Positions 21,501 through 33,764 of a DNA stretch of 64,000 nt are shown in pieces. The translations under genes and the position numbers were made by a program. The notes beneath the pieces were generated by a model that saw only the letters and a list, made by a program, of their open reading frames with translations, searched no databases and was not told the origin of the DNA. The stretch is taken from NCBI GenBank assembly GCA_033239005.1, contig BSQZ01000015.1, positions 9,064,001 to 9,128,000 on the forward strand, given 5' to 3'. How positions within the stretch are numbered: position 1 is the stretch's first letter; every line of letters starts with the position of its first letter. This DNA comes from Lamellibrachia satsuma (taxonomy: Eukaryota > Annelida > Polychaeta > Sabellida > Siboglinidae).

Positions 21501-22265
21501 CTAGGCAAAATTTTTCGCCCCGCTCTTCGTCTCTGGGGCGAAAGGCCGGACGGGCATTTGCTAAAGCGCCATTTTGACAGTTCCGTAGCCATTTGGCTAC
21601 AGAACTAATAACTTAAGTTTTAAAACCGATACGCACTAACCGTTTCACATGTGTATTCCGTGACATACAACCGACGATTGGGCGTCAAGAAACTGAAAAA
21701 ATGTGCTCCAAATAATTAGTTGAGTACTTTTATCGGTGACATAGAAAACATTTCACAATTAGCCGCCATACTGTGCACGTGATGTTGCCTTTGGGTCACA
21801 TGATCTAACGCGATTTCGTGTAGAATGACGCCAGAATGGGCCAGCAGCACAGACATAAATAAAACACCCGTTAGTAAGTTAGTAGTTTATAGGGGCATTA
21901 TTAACGATGTAACTCTATGGCCAGCATACGGCAATTCTTAGCGTGACCTTCTATAGATCTATGGAAATCCCGCTTGCTGTTCTCGCTCACAACAACATCC
22001 GGTTATATACAAACCTTGACAAGCACATGCGTTCTGACAAAAAGGTAATAATTTCACACTTTTACATAGTTATTGTCAGGTAACTTTAGTGATATACATA
22101 TAAGAATGCATACAGACACGAAAGACGTGTTTATTGCTCTGTTTATGGCGTTTTTGTAAGGTTTCACGTTTCATGAAAATACTTACGTTTCGGCCGAGCG
22201 AGATCTTCGCCGTACCAGTAGCAACAGACAGATAGAAAACAATTGTATGGCGATTGACTTTGCCT
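21501..22265. mobile_element. hAT-like MITE, 765 bp, 8-bp target duplication
   Basis: The element is flanked by atgattca at 21493-21500 and again at 22266-22273. Its ends are ctaggcaaaatttttcgcc and ggcgattgactttgcct, which pair as terminal inverted repeats of about 17 bases. A paralogous unit at 29401-29430 reads gcagctatgattcacgggtt with a single atgattca, the empty site. An 8-bp duplication with short TIRs is typical of the hAT superfamily. No transposase frame is present, so it is non-autonomous. Confidence 0.85.
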
Positions 22266-23827
22266 ATGATTCACGGGTTCACCGCTGCTTACACGACAAT
22301 GCGCGTTAACGTGGCCGTAAAAGTGTTTCGCTAAATTGAGGAAGAGTTTTTTCTATCGCCAAATGGGAAATCGATTCCCCTATGGCGCAATTGGCGATCA
22401 GCAGCGCTAGCCTAGCATATCGCTTAAGTTTTAGGCCAAAAAGTATTGTTCGAAAACAAAGTTACATTATCTAAATGGAACAATTTACACATTTAGATGA
22501 AATGATTTCAGTACAGACAGCACAGGCATGAGTCAACATGCGCAAAGAAAAAGCTTAACAATGTTTCATCCTTAGCCTATAAATCCGGTTCATTGGTGTT
22601 CAAATATATATATAGTGTGTGAATAGTTTATGTAACATTCGCAGTCGATTTATTTTTTAAAAATGCCTATCTTTGTTCAAATCATCAAAATAATTGATTT
22701 CAGTCGTTAGATCTGGTAAAAATTTAAATAGTGGATATCCAAAATGTTAAACTTTGTATGGGTCAATGCTGATCATGAGCATGAATTCCATCTATTCGCC
22801 GATCACATGACAAAGTTACAAAGTTTCACCAAGGAAGAAAATCCTGATTTTTCAACATAAAAGTTTTCATTTCACTTAATGCAAAAATACCCCCATTTTT
22901 TGGCCATCAAATAGCTGTAGAAGTGGCAAATCTTGACGAAACATGCCAAAGTTGTCTTTACTGAAAGATAAGACCATTTTTTATCCCTAACAAAAATTAA
23001 AAGTGGCATATTAATTTAAACAATCGAACAGCATAGCTCGTAAGTTTAGAAAATTAGTGTTCCATTTTTCGTGACTTTGATCATATAAACACACACGGTA
23101 TATGGTCTTGGTATCGATATATGCTGATCGTTACAGTAATCGCCTTTCGAGCTAATAATTGTGAGATCCTTACTGGGTCCATCATACTTTTATTGCACAT
23201 TTTATTTTGAAGCATGTTGCGTTATTACAGTTATTATTACAATTTAAAATATTAAATGTAATAAAATTTGTTAACCATTATTATTATTGTGAGAAACATT
23301 AAACATATACCTGTAATTAATATCAAGTCTGTACTATTTTTTCACTGTTTTTGTTTTTATTTGTCTATTCTCTCCGCCCACACAATACTTTATCTAATAT
23401 AATAATATACAGTCATGACACATTTCATCACAGGAAAAAGCACTAAGGCAAAACTTGTGGAAAAGTGACAAGCATCAACACCTGATAAGCCCTGAATTTC
23501 TGGGGGAGTTGATTCTGTTTCAACCCATGGGGTTATGAAATGCACTGTAACATGTAAACTCTTCATCAAAACCCTTACATATATACATATAAAGCACACA
23601 AAACTGTTCACAAAATGCATAATAATGAATGTTTCATAGGTACATGTAATCTACTGACATGTATATCAGAGTACACCATGTGTTGTAATATAATAACTTA
23701 CGGAGAGAAAAAATAATTCAAGGAATATAAATGCAGTAATTCTGCAAATGTTACGTCAAAAGATGAATACAGTAATAACACATCATTGACACATCGATGT
23801 CGCTGTCTTGTCCGCTACTAATGTCAT

Positions 23828-23851
23828 TTACATCCGAATTATCGGATGTAA
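23828..23851. repeat. Perfect hairpin, 10-bp arms
   Basis: ttacatccga, loop atta, tcggatgtaa. Confidence 0.9.
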
Positions 23852-24081
23852 CACCCAACATATGCAACGCCCGCTCATAGTCATCATAACCATGAATCGC
23901 AAAATGTTAATAAGATATCGCTCACTTTAAAAAAATTCGCAAAAATACTAATAATTGACGGATCGATTCGGGAAATGGCTCAAAACGTCCGCTCATGTGT
24001 TGTCTTCATCCGGGCACCTACAGCATAACCAAAGTTAACGAAAGTGACGCCACATGTCGATTAGTATGAACACTACATCCA

Positions 24082-24101
24082 AACACCGAAATTTCGGTGT
24101 T
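24082..24101. repeat. Perfect 20-bp palindrome
   Basis: aacaccgaaatttcggtgtt reads the same on both strands with no loop. Confidence 0.9.
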
Positions 24102-25612
24102 CAGGGTGCATCAGGTTTTAAGTGCATCACCTCTGTACAATCAGTGATTTACATTGATTGACCACATTAAATTGCAGTACAAAACATGTGGTCCAAGCTA
24201 CTACAGAGTTACAATATATAGCAGGCATGGGGCAATTAACTTGAAAAGTTAATTAAATTACAATTAACAAATGTTCCAATTAAATTAGATTAACCTCCCA
24301 ATTTCTTCAGTTAAATTAAATTAACAATTAACTTTAATTCAGTTGACAATTAAATTACGTTTTACATTCATACGTCACTGTTTTTTGTAAGTTTAAGCAC
24401 TTGATACAAGTCATTATTGAAACAATAATATTAGTCATTTACACATTTTAGTTTTAAAATCACAAGTAGGTTCGTAAACGTTACTGTCATGATAGTACAG
24501 TGTTCATATATATTGATGAAATTACTTGACTTATTACATCTGAAGAACATTATATTATCATAAAACAAATCTGAACATTATTGTTGACTTAATGTTTTTT
24601 GCTTATACAATAACATTTATATACTAAGACATTTGTTCATGGGGTATTTGACCACATTTAAAAATTTGTAGATGCTTGTTAAAATTAATGTTTTCTTCTA
24701 AAAAGGAATGTATAAAGTTGTGGCTGAAGATTTGCAGGATGTGGGGGGTTTCCTCCTATATTCAACCACCAAATTAACAAAACCAGGCAACTACATACAT
24801 AATTTCTATGTACCAGTTGGTACAGACAGTATTAGTGTTCTGTGATGTGCTCCCTCCCATTCACAAACACCTCATTTCTATTAGGCTGGAATAGTGACTG
24901 CAGGCCTTTTGGAAATACCTGGGTAACATGAGTGTGAACTATCCGGTAATACCAACTGTTAAATGAGCACTCAATTGAGAATTTGTCAATTAAATTAAAG
25001 TAACCCCTTTTGGTGAAGTTAATTAATTAAATAAATTTATGGAGGAAGATGGGATAAAGAAAAGCCGCATTAGCAAGTGTAACTCATTCAATGAAACTAA
25101 TCTACAATTAACTCCGGGTCAGATCACGTGGCTCTTTATATTATAGTGTTCTGTATTACATCGTGCGTGGGACTAATTATGAACAACCTAAAAGTTATGC
25201 TGACATCAAAAGAGGACTGAGTGAACATTCTGGAGGTGGAGAAGCGAGAGCAGTACCTTCATCATCCCAGTCTCCCCTTCTAGGGCATACTAAAATTAAT
25301 ATACAAAATCAAGCCTTCTGCTGATCCAAACATTAATTGTAATATCCTAGACGAATCGATTAAATGGTCAGCAAATATGCCATAGAAAATAGCTAATTAA
25401 ACAAATATAAGCAAAAAATATATACAACACATCCAGTGTAGAAAAGCTCAGGTATGGGCAACGCGCCCGTAACAAAGTTTGGAGAGTGCCAATCTGCAGA
25501 CTCGTCAAACTAAAGATTTCCAAACCAATACTGATATATGGATGCGATTCGTGGTCACTAACACAACCAATAAAAAATGCACTATATGGCACCTGTACAG
25601 TGTACAAGAATG

Positions 25613-27612
25613 CTACGGAAAACTATAAATGTGCCATGGCACAATCATATGACTAACCAAGAACCGTGTGGCTCTCCCACGGATCACCACCATTGTGAGA
25701 CAAAGGCATTTTAGTATAGCATATCATATGATGAAAAAGTCCTGCTCTGGAAGCCCAATGGCCCTCGAAGAACAGATCAAAAGACAACTCTGCAAAACAT
25801 CAGAGAGACAGACACGAACCTCAGAGAGACAAATTTATTAACTGCAACGAACAACCGAAACCACTGGAAGGGAATTTATCATGTTACCTCAATTAAGTAA
25901 AGTAAGTATGCTAATCTTCAATTCCTCAAAACATTTCATCACCTGAAAAAAACACTAAGGCAAAACTTGTGTTACAACACTCGGATAGTAAGGCGGTTTT
26001 CTATCTCACTCGGACCAGGTTCAAAAGTCACTGGTGCAACTGATTCATCCGTAGGTCGATCGGAGGTATCATTTGGTATGGCTGTTCACAGTTTCCGACC
26101 AATCAACAGTTCTGCCTTTCCAAGTATGTAAGTATGCAAGTAGTGTTGTTTATGGGTCATTATTTTCTTTCAATATCTCTGATGGACTTCATAGCTCACT
26201 CTAGGCTTCGCCATTGGCTCGCGGATATTTTGGACTGCTTGTGACGTGTGAATCCATAAGCTGTGGCGAACAAACGTGGAGTCCACGTGGTTCACAATCG
26301 AAAGTGAGGTGGTGCCGCTCAATTTAGCGATTTCCGCAAATGCTAGTCTATCACAGTGAGATAGATAAGTTCAAATAGGTCTAAGCCCACCTTTTGCCAT
26401 GGATAGTGCTACGGAAAACTATAAATGTGCCATGGCACAATCATATGACTAACCAATAACCGTGTGGCTCTCCCACGGATCCCCACCATTGTGAGACAAA
26501 GGCATTTTAGTATAACATATCATATGATGGCATCATTGGCTCGGTACTGCTGAATCCCTCAACAAGTTTCGTCGTCATCTTGCGCTCGCTTGCTTTCCTG
26601 CAGTCGCTTGTCGGTCAATTGAAGTACAGTAATGACTGCGTTAACGTACGTGTTGGCAGCTCTTGTCATTTGGGTGTATACTTTCCATATCTGGCGCCCG
26701 TCTGCCGTGATGCTATAGCTGTAGTTAATTTCGAATTTCTGAATTCTCTTTTAACTTCTCTCTGCTGGATCAGAATTATCCATTCTGCTGTAAAAATAAG
26801 TAATTTCAGAACAATGGCCAACATGGACAGTGTAACACATCTTTTGTGTCGGATATTCAAATATCGTATCCTAATTTTTTATATGACAAACTTCTTATCA
26901 CTAGCCATTTCTAGGCTAGTGCTGGGCCTAAAATCTGTTTAGCCAATTTGGCTGAAGGTTAAAATCTGTATAGCCAATTTGGCTGAAGGTTAAAATCTGT
27001 TAAGCCAATTTGGCTGAAGGTTAACATTTTCTTTAGCCAAATGAGATTTTGTTTAGCCATTTTTTTAGCAGACACTAAGATGACAAAACGTCAAAATGCA
27101 AAACATTACATAAAATAATGGTTAAGGCCTAGTAAAAAAAGAAACTAGTTTCTTGTCTCCGCCTCCTTTTTTATTTACTATTCAAAAAGATTATTTTTAA
27201 AAGTTTTTTCGGTTCTGTGAAGAAATCTTTGTCCAAAATTTGCTGTACGAAGTACTGTTATACTCTTTCAGTTCACGCATTATTCATCATACAAGGTGTA
27301 GGGATGTATATGCATTCTACATAGTATATGCATTCTACATAGTCTAAAATAAGATTCGAATGAATGAATGAACGAATTGCATTAAATACTCTTGGCAGAC
27401 TCATTTACATAGTCCCAGTTTCAATCAGTAAGCCAGTCAGGTGTATGCCTGTGATACATACTAATGGAACCATGGCCAAACCTACACATGACATTCATAA
27501 ATACATTCAACAAACGCAATGTTTGCTTGTTTCTTACTAGTCAATTTAAGTAGTGTTCCGGTATATGCCCTATTACATTTACATAAATGTTTCTATTCAT
27601 CTGCCATTTCTA
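25613..27612 (+). repeat. Left arm of the inner palindrome
   Basis: About 2.0 kb matching 29649-31625 in reverse complement. In order it contains a block X (gctacggaaaactataaatg to gtgtggctctcccacgg), a gypsy integrase-terminus relic, a second block X at 26408-26530, a unique piece at 26530-26734, and the start of an amplified unit. Confidence 0.85.
25930..26400 (-). pseudogene. Ty3/gypsy integrase C-terminal fragment, copy 1
   Basis: The minus strand carries the words IVNHVDS, FVRHSLWIHTSQAVQNI and KAELLIGRK, followed by a short tail and stops. I know the pattern (xVNHxxSxFARHG, then AELLxGRKLRT near the end) from Ty3/gypsy polyproteins of the K02A2.6-like type. The catalytic centre between these pieces is missing, so it is an internally deleted relic. 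Confidence 0.6.
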
Positions 27613-27859
27613 CTAAAAGGTAATTTATTTGATAATGGAATGGCAGGCTAAAATTGTAATATACATCATTGGCATATTCCATCGAAAAAACTACAGCTTA
27701 TCAACCACAGTGAGCTTCTAAGACATGGCGGCCATCTTCAATACTAATACCAAAACATTCATAAATAGTAAATAATAAGGGCCTCCCTCTAAGGCTCTAA
27801 CTTAAAAAAGCCCGGAGGAGAAACTAGTTTCTTTTTTACTAGGCCTAGTATACAATATA

Positions 27860-28156
27860 TTATATCCGCATATGGGCGATAATCCCCGACTTCGCGTGAT
27901 CGTTCGCAGTGACGCTCGCAGTGACGAAGTCCATCTGTCTCTGGTGCTTCGGCAGTAACGTCGATCTCCGGTGGTCGGCAGATATCTCGTTTTGCCAAGT
28001 GTTCCTGGGCTTGGCGCAGTCCTTCCCGGTGACAAACACGTTCTTTGCTTTCGCGTGCACGCAAACTTTGCGAAAGACGTGGCTTTTGGTATCGTGAATA
28101 AGCCACGCAAAACGTACGAACCAGTCCGCCTTTTTTTCTTTTCTTTCCGCGGTCAT
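27860..28156 (-). pseudogene. TTF/hAT-like ORF fragment, copy in R4
   Basis: MTAERKEKKADWFVRFAWLI, KNVFVTGKDC, then KHQRQMDFVTASV, and break at AKSGIIAHMR. It is truncated at the unit start like the R2 copy. Confidence 0.6.
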
Positions 28157-28531
28157 CGCCCGCCCGAATTACATTTACGAATCATTTTAACCGATAACAA
28201 ATTGAAAAATTGCGAGGAAGTGAGCGCCCACATTTTACAGGTTATACTATTATTTTAGAAATTTTGTAGCTGCCTACCAGGACGCAAACTTGCGCCGAGA
28301 GCAATTAAATCATTGGCTTATCGCCGGGAAATTAGATTGGGGGCGCGAAAACAATTCCACGGGTGGCGAGCAGCTGATTCACGGGTTCACCGCTGCTTAC
28401 ACGACAATGCCCGTTAACGTGGCCGCAAAAGCGTTTCGCCAAATTGGCGAAGAGTTTTTACCTTTCGCCAAATGGGAAATCGTTTCGCCTATGGCGCAAT
28501 TGGTGATCGGCAGCGCTAGCCTAGTAGATGT

Positions 28532-29270
28532 CATTCAAAGCAGCTATCTTCCTTTCAACATTTGTGCTCGGGACAGGTGCATTGAATACAATCACTGGAC
28601 CTTGGGATCCTCACATTTGGCGGACGGAATTTTGTAACTTGTAAGGGAAGGCTGGATTTTCATCTCATAAGATTTTGTATGCATATTCAACTGTCATGCT
28701 CAGAAGATACTTATCCTTGTGCTGTTTGAAAGCAGCTGACACTGTTTTCTCTGGTACAGCTCTGCTTATGTCTTCTCTGAAGAAGAATTCCTGGATTTTA
28801 TTAATCCGTAGTGGGGAAACCCTGCCTTTTCTAAATTTTGCAGTCCCTGTTCACTTTGCCTCTACAAACAGCCAGTGTCTTAGCCATTTTTTTTATAGAT
28901 ATTCTTGTATTTTGTTTTGATCCTGGGGGTATGAATTGCTGATATTTTTCTGCCAACATCCCTGTCCATGACCATCCCATTAAATTACGTTTGGTTTGTG
29001 CACTTCTTTTAACCTATCCCACGTTTCTTGTATGCTTTTCTGTAGGTAGGTGTAGCAGAGTGTATTTTAGACTGAATTACTTCTGGTCTGTGTGCTCTGT
29101 GTTGTGGCATCCTTTCCGGTAGTTTTCTATAGTAGTAATATCTGAGCTGCCTGCTGGTGACATTCTGTGCTTGGGGACCTTCCTTTTCTTAAGCTGCGTC
29201 TTCTGACATTATCCCATCATCATCAACAGTGTCTTCTTCTGCCATGCTTTGCTTTACCATCCTTTGTTTT
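28532..29270 (-). pseudogene. Transposon-type ORF pseudogene, copy in R4 (3' part)
   Basis: Same sequence as in R1 and R2 up to 29270, where the break removes the N-terminal part. The missing N-terminal piece exists separately near 26735-26795 and, inverted, near 30417-30485. Confidence 0.5.
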
Positions 29271-29628
29271 TTACAGGTTATAATATTATTTTAGAAATTT
29301 TGTAGCTGCCTACCAGGACGCAAACTTGCGCCGAGAGCAATTAAATCATTGGCTTATCGCCGGGCAATTAGATTAGGGGGCACGAAAACAATTCCACGGG
29401 TGGCGAGCAGCTATGATTCACGGGTTACCCGCTGCTTACACGACAATGCGCGTTAACGTGGCCGTAAAAGTGTTTTGCTAAATTGACGAACAGTTTTTTC
29501 TGTCACCAAATGGGAAATCGTTTCCCCTATGGCGCAATTGGCGATCAGCAGCGCTAGCCAAGCATACCGCTTAAGTTTTAGGCCAAAAAGTATTGTTCGA
29601 AAACAAAGTTACATTATCTAAATGGAAC
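29271..29628 (-). repeat. Unit fragment R5 with the empty hAT site
   Basis: It matches 21350-21500 plus 22274-22482 without the 765-bp insert. It ends at attatctaaatggaac like R3. Confidence 0.8.
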
Positions 29629-29648
29629 TGATGGCACTTCTCCTTTGA

Positions 29649-31625
29649 AATGGCAGATGAATAGAAACATTTATGTAAATGTAATAGGGCATATACCGGA
29701 ACACTACTTAAATTGACTAGTAAGAAACAAGCAAACATTGCGTTTGTTGAATGTATTTATGAATGTCATGTGTAGGTTTGGCCATGGTTCCATTAGTATG
29801 TATCACAGGCATACATCTGACTGGCTTACTGATTGAAACTGGGACTATGTAAATGAGTCTGCCAAGAGTATTTAGTACAATATATCATCATTCGAATCTT
29901 ATTTTAGACTGTAGAATGCATATACATCCCTACACCTTGTATGATGAATAATGCGTGAACTGAAAGAATATAACAGTACTTCGTACAGCAAATTTTGGAC
30001 AAAGATTTCTTCACAGAACCAAAAAAAATATTTTTTATTAGTAAATAAAAAAGGAGGCGGAGACAAGAAACTAGTTTCTTTTTTACTAGGCCATAACACA
30101 TTATTTTATGTAATGTTTTGCATTTTGACGTTTTGTCATCTTAGTGTCTGCTAAAAAAATGGCTAAACAAAATCTTATTTAGCTAAAGAAAATGTTAACC
30201 TTTAGCCAAATTGGCTTAACAGATTTTAACCTTCAGCCAAATTGGCTATACAGATTTTAACTTTCAGCCAAATTGGCTAAACAGATTTTAGGCCCAGCAC
30301 TAGCCTAGAAATGGCTAGTGATAAGAAGTTTGTCATATAAAAAATTAGGATACGATATTTGAATATCCGACACAAAAGATGTGTTACACTGTCCATGTTG
30401 GCCATTGTTCTGAAATTACAGCAGAATGGATAATTCTGATCCAGCAGAGAGAAGTTAAAAGAGAATTCAGAAATTCGAAATTAACTACAGCTATAGCATC
30501 ACGGCAGACGGGCGCCAGATATGGAAAGTATACACCCAAATGACAAGAGCTGCCAACACGTACGTTAACGCAGTCATTACTGTACTTCAATTGACCGACA
30601 AGCGACTGCAGGAAAGCAAGCGAGCGCAAGATGACGACGAAACTTGTTGAGGGATTCAGCAGTACTGGGTGGCCAGAAAAAGCAAAGTTGGAATCATATG
30701 AGCCAATGATGCCATCATATGATATGTTATACTAAAATGCCTTTGTCTCACAATAGTGGGGATCCGTGGGAGAGCCACACGGTTCTTGGTTAGTCATATG
30801 ATTGTGCCATGGCACATTTATAGTTTTCCGTAGCACTATCCATGGCAAAAGGTGGGCTCAGACCTATTTGAACTTATCTATCTCACTGTGATAGACTAGC
30901 ATTTGCGGAAATCGCTAAATTGAGCGGCACAACCTCACTTTCGATTGTGAACCACGTGGACTCCATGTTTGTTCGCCACAGCTTATGGATTCACACGTCA
31001 CAAGCAGTCCAAAATATCCGCAAGCCTATGGCGAAGCCTAGAGTAAGCTATGAAGTCCATCAGAGATATTGAAAGAAAATAATGACCCATAAACAACACT
31101 ACTTGCATACTTACATACTTGGAAAGGCAGAACTGTTGATTGGTCGGAAACTTTGAACAGCCATACCAAATGATACCTCCGATCGACCTACGGATGAATC
31201 AGTTGCACCAGACTTTTGAACCTGGTCCGAGTGAGATAGAAAATCGCCTTACTATCCGAGTGTTGTAACACAAGTTTTGTCTTAGTGTTTTTTTTTCAGG
31301 TGATGAAATGTTTTGGAGAATTGAAGATTAGTATACTTACTTTACTTAGGTAACATGATAAATTCCCTTCCAGTGGTTTCGGTTGTTTGCAGTTAATAAA
31401 TTTGTCTCTCTGAGGTTCGTGTCTGTTTCTATGATGTTTTGCAGAGTTGTCTTTTGATCTGTTCTTCGAGGGCCATTGGGCTTCCAGAGCAGGGCTTTTT
31501 CATCGTATGATATGCTATACTAAAATGCCTTTGTCTCACAATGGTGGTGATCCGTGGGAGAGCCACACGGTTCTTGGTTAGTCATATGATTGTGCCATGG
31601 AACATTTATAGTTTTCCGTAGCATA
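29649..31625 (-). repeat. Right arm of the inner palindrome
   Basis: Reverse-complement partner of 25613-27612, from aatggcagatgaatagaaac to ttatagttttccgtagc. Small differences exist, for example a 26-bp duplication (catagtatatgcattctaca) at 27320 that is not seen on this side. Confidence 0.85.
30836..31320 (+). pseudogene. Ty3/gypsy integrase C-terminal fragment, copy 2 (inverted)
   Basis: The plus strand reads IVNHVDSMFVRHSLWIHTSQ, then AVQNIRKPMAKPRVSYEV, a gap, and GKAELLIGRKL. This is the mirror of copy 1. The bases after the coding relic (aggtaacatgataaattccc, 31350) recur beside other gypsy pieces and may be part of an LTR. Confidence 0.6.
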
Positions 31626-31629
31626 AAAA

Positions 31630-32080
31630 AGGGGTTATGATCAGCATTGACCCATACAAAGTTTAACATTTTGGATATCCACTATTTAGATTTTTTACCA
31701 GATCTAACTACTGAAATCAATTATTTTGATGATTTGAACAAAGATAGGCATGGAAGATGGGATAAAGAAAAGCCGCATTAGAAAACTCCTGATTAGCAAG
31801 TGTAACTATTTCAATGAAACTGATGTGACTCCGAGTCAGATCACGTGGCTCTTTATATTATAGTGTTCTGTATTACATCGTGCATGGGACTAATTATAAA
31901 CAACCTAAAAGTTATGCTGACATCAAAAGATTCTAGGGCATACTAAAATTAATATACAAAAAAGACAGACACGAACCTCAGAGAGACAAATTTATTAACT
32001 GCAACGAACAGCCGAAACCACTGGAAGGGAATTTATCATGTTACCTCAATTAAGTAAAGTAAGTATGCTAATCTTCAATT
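31630..32080. other. Patchwork of repeat fragments
   Basis: 31630-31760 is an inverted copy of part of 22660-22790. 31755-31930 is a direct copy of 25040-25210. 31960-32080 is a direct copy of 25800-25920. No gene. Confidence 0.7.
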
Positions 32081-32430
32081 CCTCAAAACATTTCATCACC
32101 TGAAAAAAACACTAAGTCAAAACATGTGTTACAACACTCGGATAGTAAGGCGGTTTTCTATCTCACTCGGACCAGGTTCAAAAGTCACTGGTGCAACTGA
32201 TTCATCCGTAGGTCGATCGGAGGTATCATTTGGTATGGCTGGTCACAATTTCCGACCAATCAACAGTTCTGCCTTTCCACAATGCTGTGGACAAACATGG
32301 AGTCCACGTGGTTCACAATCGAAAGTGAGGTGGTGCCGCTCAATTTAGCGATTTCCGCAAATGCTAGTCTATCACAGTGAGATAGATAAGTTCAAATAGG
32401 TCTGAGCCCACCTTTTGCCATGAATAGTGC
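32080..32430 (-). pseudogene. Ty3/gypsy integrase C-terminal fragment, copy 3
   Basis: Same block as copy 1 but shortened: acaatgctgtgg joins directly to the region of block X, removing the sequence around 26120-26270. The plus-strand 74-codon frame across it is the antisense shadow. Confidence 0.5.
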
Positions 32431-32739
32431 TACGGAAAACTATAAATGTGCCATGGCACAATCATATAACTAACCAAGAACCGTGTGTGGCTCTCCCACG
32501 GATCCCCACCATTGTGAGACAAAGGCATTTTAGTATAGCATATCATATGATGAAAAAGTCCTGCTCTGGAAGCCCAATGGCCATCGAAGAACAGATCAAA
32601 AGACAACTCTGCAAAACATCATAGAGACAGACACGAACCTCAGAGAGACAAATTTATTAACTGCAACGAACAACCAAAACCACTGGAACGGAATTTATCA
32701 TGTTACCTCAATTAAGTAAAGTAAGTATGCTAATCTTCA

Positions 32740-33190
32740 ATTCCCCAAAACATTTCATCACCTGAAAAAAACACTAAGGCAAAACTTGTGTTACAACACT
32801 CGGATAGTAAGGCGGTTTTCTATCTCACTCGGACCAGGTTCAAAAGTCACTAGTGCAACTGATTCATCCGTAGGTCGATCGGAGGTATCATTTGGTATGG
32901 CTGGTCACAATTTCCGACCAATCAACAGTTTTGCCTTTCCACAATGCTGTGGATCAGTATGCAAGTAGTGTTGTTTATGGGTCATTATTTTCCTTCATAG
33001 CTCACTCTAGGCTTCGCCATTGGCTTGCGGATGTTTTGGACTGCTTGTGACGTGTGAATCCATAAGCTGTGGCGAACAAATATGGAGTCCATGTGGTTCA
33101 CAATCGAAAGTGAGTTGGTGCCGCTCAATTTAGTGATTTCCGCAAATGCTAGTCTATCTGGCACAACTTCACTTCTGGAATGGAGAACTT
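32740..33190 (-). pseudogene. Ty3/gypsy integrase fragment, copy 4
   Basis: The minus strand keeps LAFAEITKLSGTNSLSIVNH, then MDSIFVRHSLWIHTSQAV and KPMAKPRVSYEGK. This lies next to the conserved integrase core words DLFELNG and VVDYLSAFAEIA seen better at 37671-37871. It is fused on its upstream side (33180) to an RT fragment. Confidence 0.65.
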
Positions 33191-33720
33191 GCACTTCTCA
33201 TTCAACGTGATCGTGGCACTTTGAAGTCTTCTGAAAACAGCCCGGATGCGCTGATCGCCATTTGAAATAAGTCTGTATCTTCCAGGATTGTTGACACCTA
33301 TCGCTGGAAATATAAACCGAGATTCCAAAAGGCAACCTGTTGAAATGCAATTTGCCGAATGGGGTCATGAATGTCGTTAGTAAGGCAGACTTTTACTAAC
33401 AGGGAAACTGCTAAAATGCAGTTTGTGTAAAATATTTGCTCCTACCAATTATTCTAGTAATCTTAAAGAGTAGGTTGTTCGATTCTCACTATCATGAGTG
33501 CTGCTTCTTCTTTACTGACTCTTTCTGGAGTGCTTCGTCGACAGCTTTTATCAATCAATTTTGCGTAATGTTGTTCGTGTCTTATTCCGACAATTAATCT
33601 CTCCCTCACAAGATCGCGTCATAATCACAAGGTTCTGTAAAGTAAAAATGTTGACATGTTTTCACTGGTTAAATTTTGCCCTTTCACATGTCGTTTCGGC
33701 TTCCGATGAAATAGCTATCC
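33185..33720 (-). pseudogene. Ty3/gypsy RT and gag fragments
   Basis: Minus strand. 33250-33420 gives TFMTPFGKLHFNRLPFGIS, the gypsy RT block usually followed by a YMDD-type box. 33470-33640 gives ERLIVGIRHEQHYAKLID, then STPERVSKEEAALMI, the gag-like region with R-(D/E)-R-I-V-x-G-I. The order gag-RT-integrase along the minus strand is right, but long stretches are deleted. It is a second decayed copy of the element at 37.5-39.4 kb. Confidence 0.65.
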
Positions 33721-33764
33721 CTTAACTGTGTCATATGCCTGTATTTCTTCATCAGTTTAAACTG

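Larger units (their letters stand above)
20641..22482 (-). repeat. Amplified unit R3, truncated, carrying a hAT-like MITE
   Basis: It begins like R1 (tatattatatcaatataata) and includes the whole zinc-finger ORF. It continues to gagcagctatgattca at 21500, where a 765-bp insert begins, and resumes at 22274. It then runs to attatctaaatggaac at 22482, where it breaks into unrelated DNA. The partial unit at 29271-29628 ends at exactly the same word. Confidence 0.75.
22483..25612. other. Mixed repeat DNA without a gene
   Basis: About 22660-22870 (gatatccaaaatgttaaac and following) recurs inverted at 31630-31760 and 43430-43560. About 25040-25210 (gggataaagaaaagccgcat) recurs at 31755-31930. AATTAA-rich stretches at 24235-24360 and 24985-25040 look like subterminal repeats of one element but show no clear ends. 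Perfect palindromes lie at 23828-23851 and 24082-24101. No frame with a recognisable product was found. Confidence 0.6.
26735..29270 (-). repeat. Amplified unit R4 (partial)
   Basis: It starts inside the transposon ORF (ttcgaatttctgaattctc) and runs through the ttagcc repeats and tail. It re-enters a second unit at ccgcatatgggcg (27865) and ends abruptly at catcctttgttt, 29270. The offset to R1 for the second part is 12671, and matching frames give the same product apart from a Q-to-K change in one 115-codon frame. A direct join to another unit fragment follows. Confidence 0.75.
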
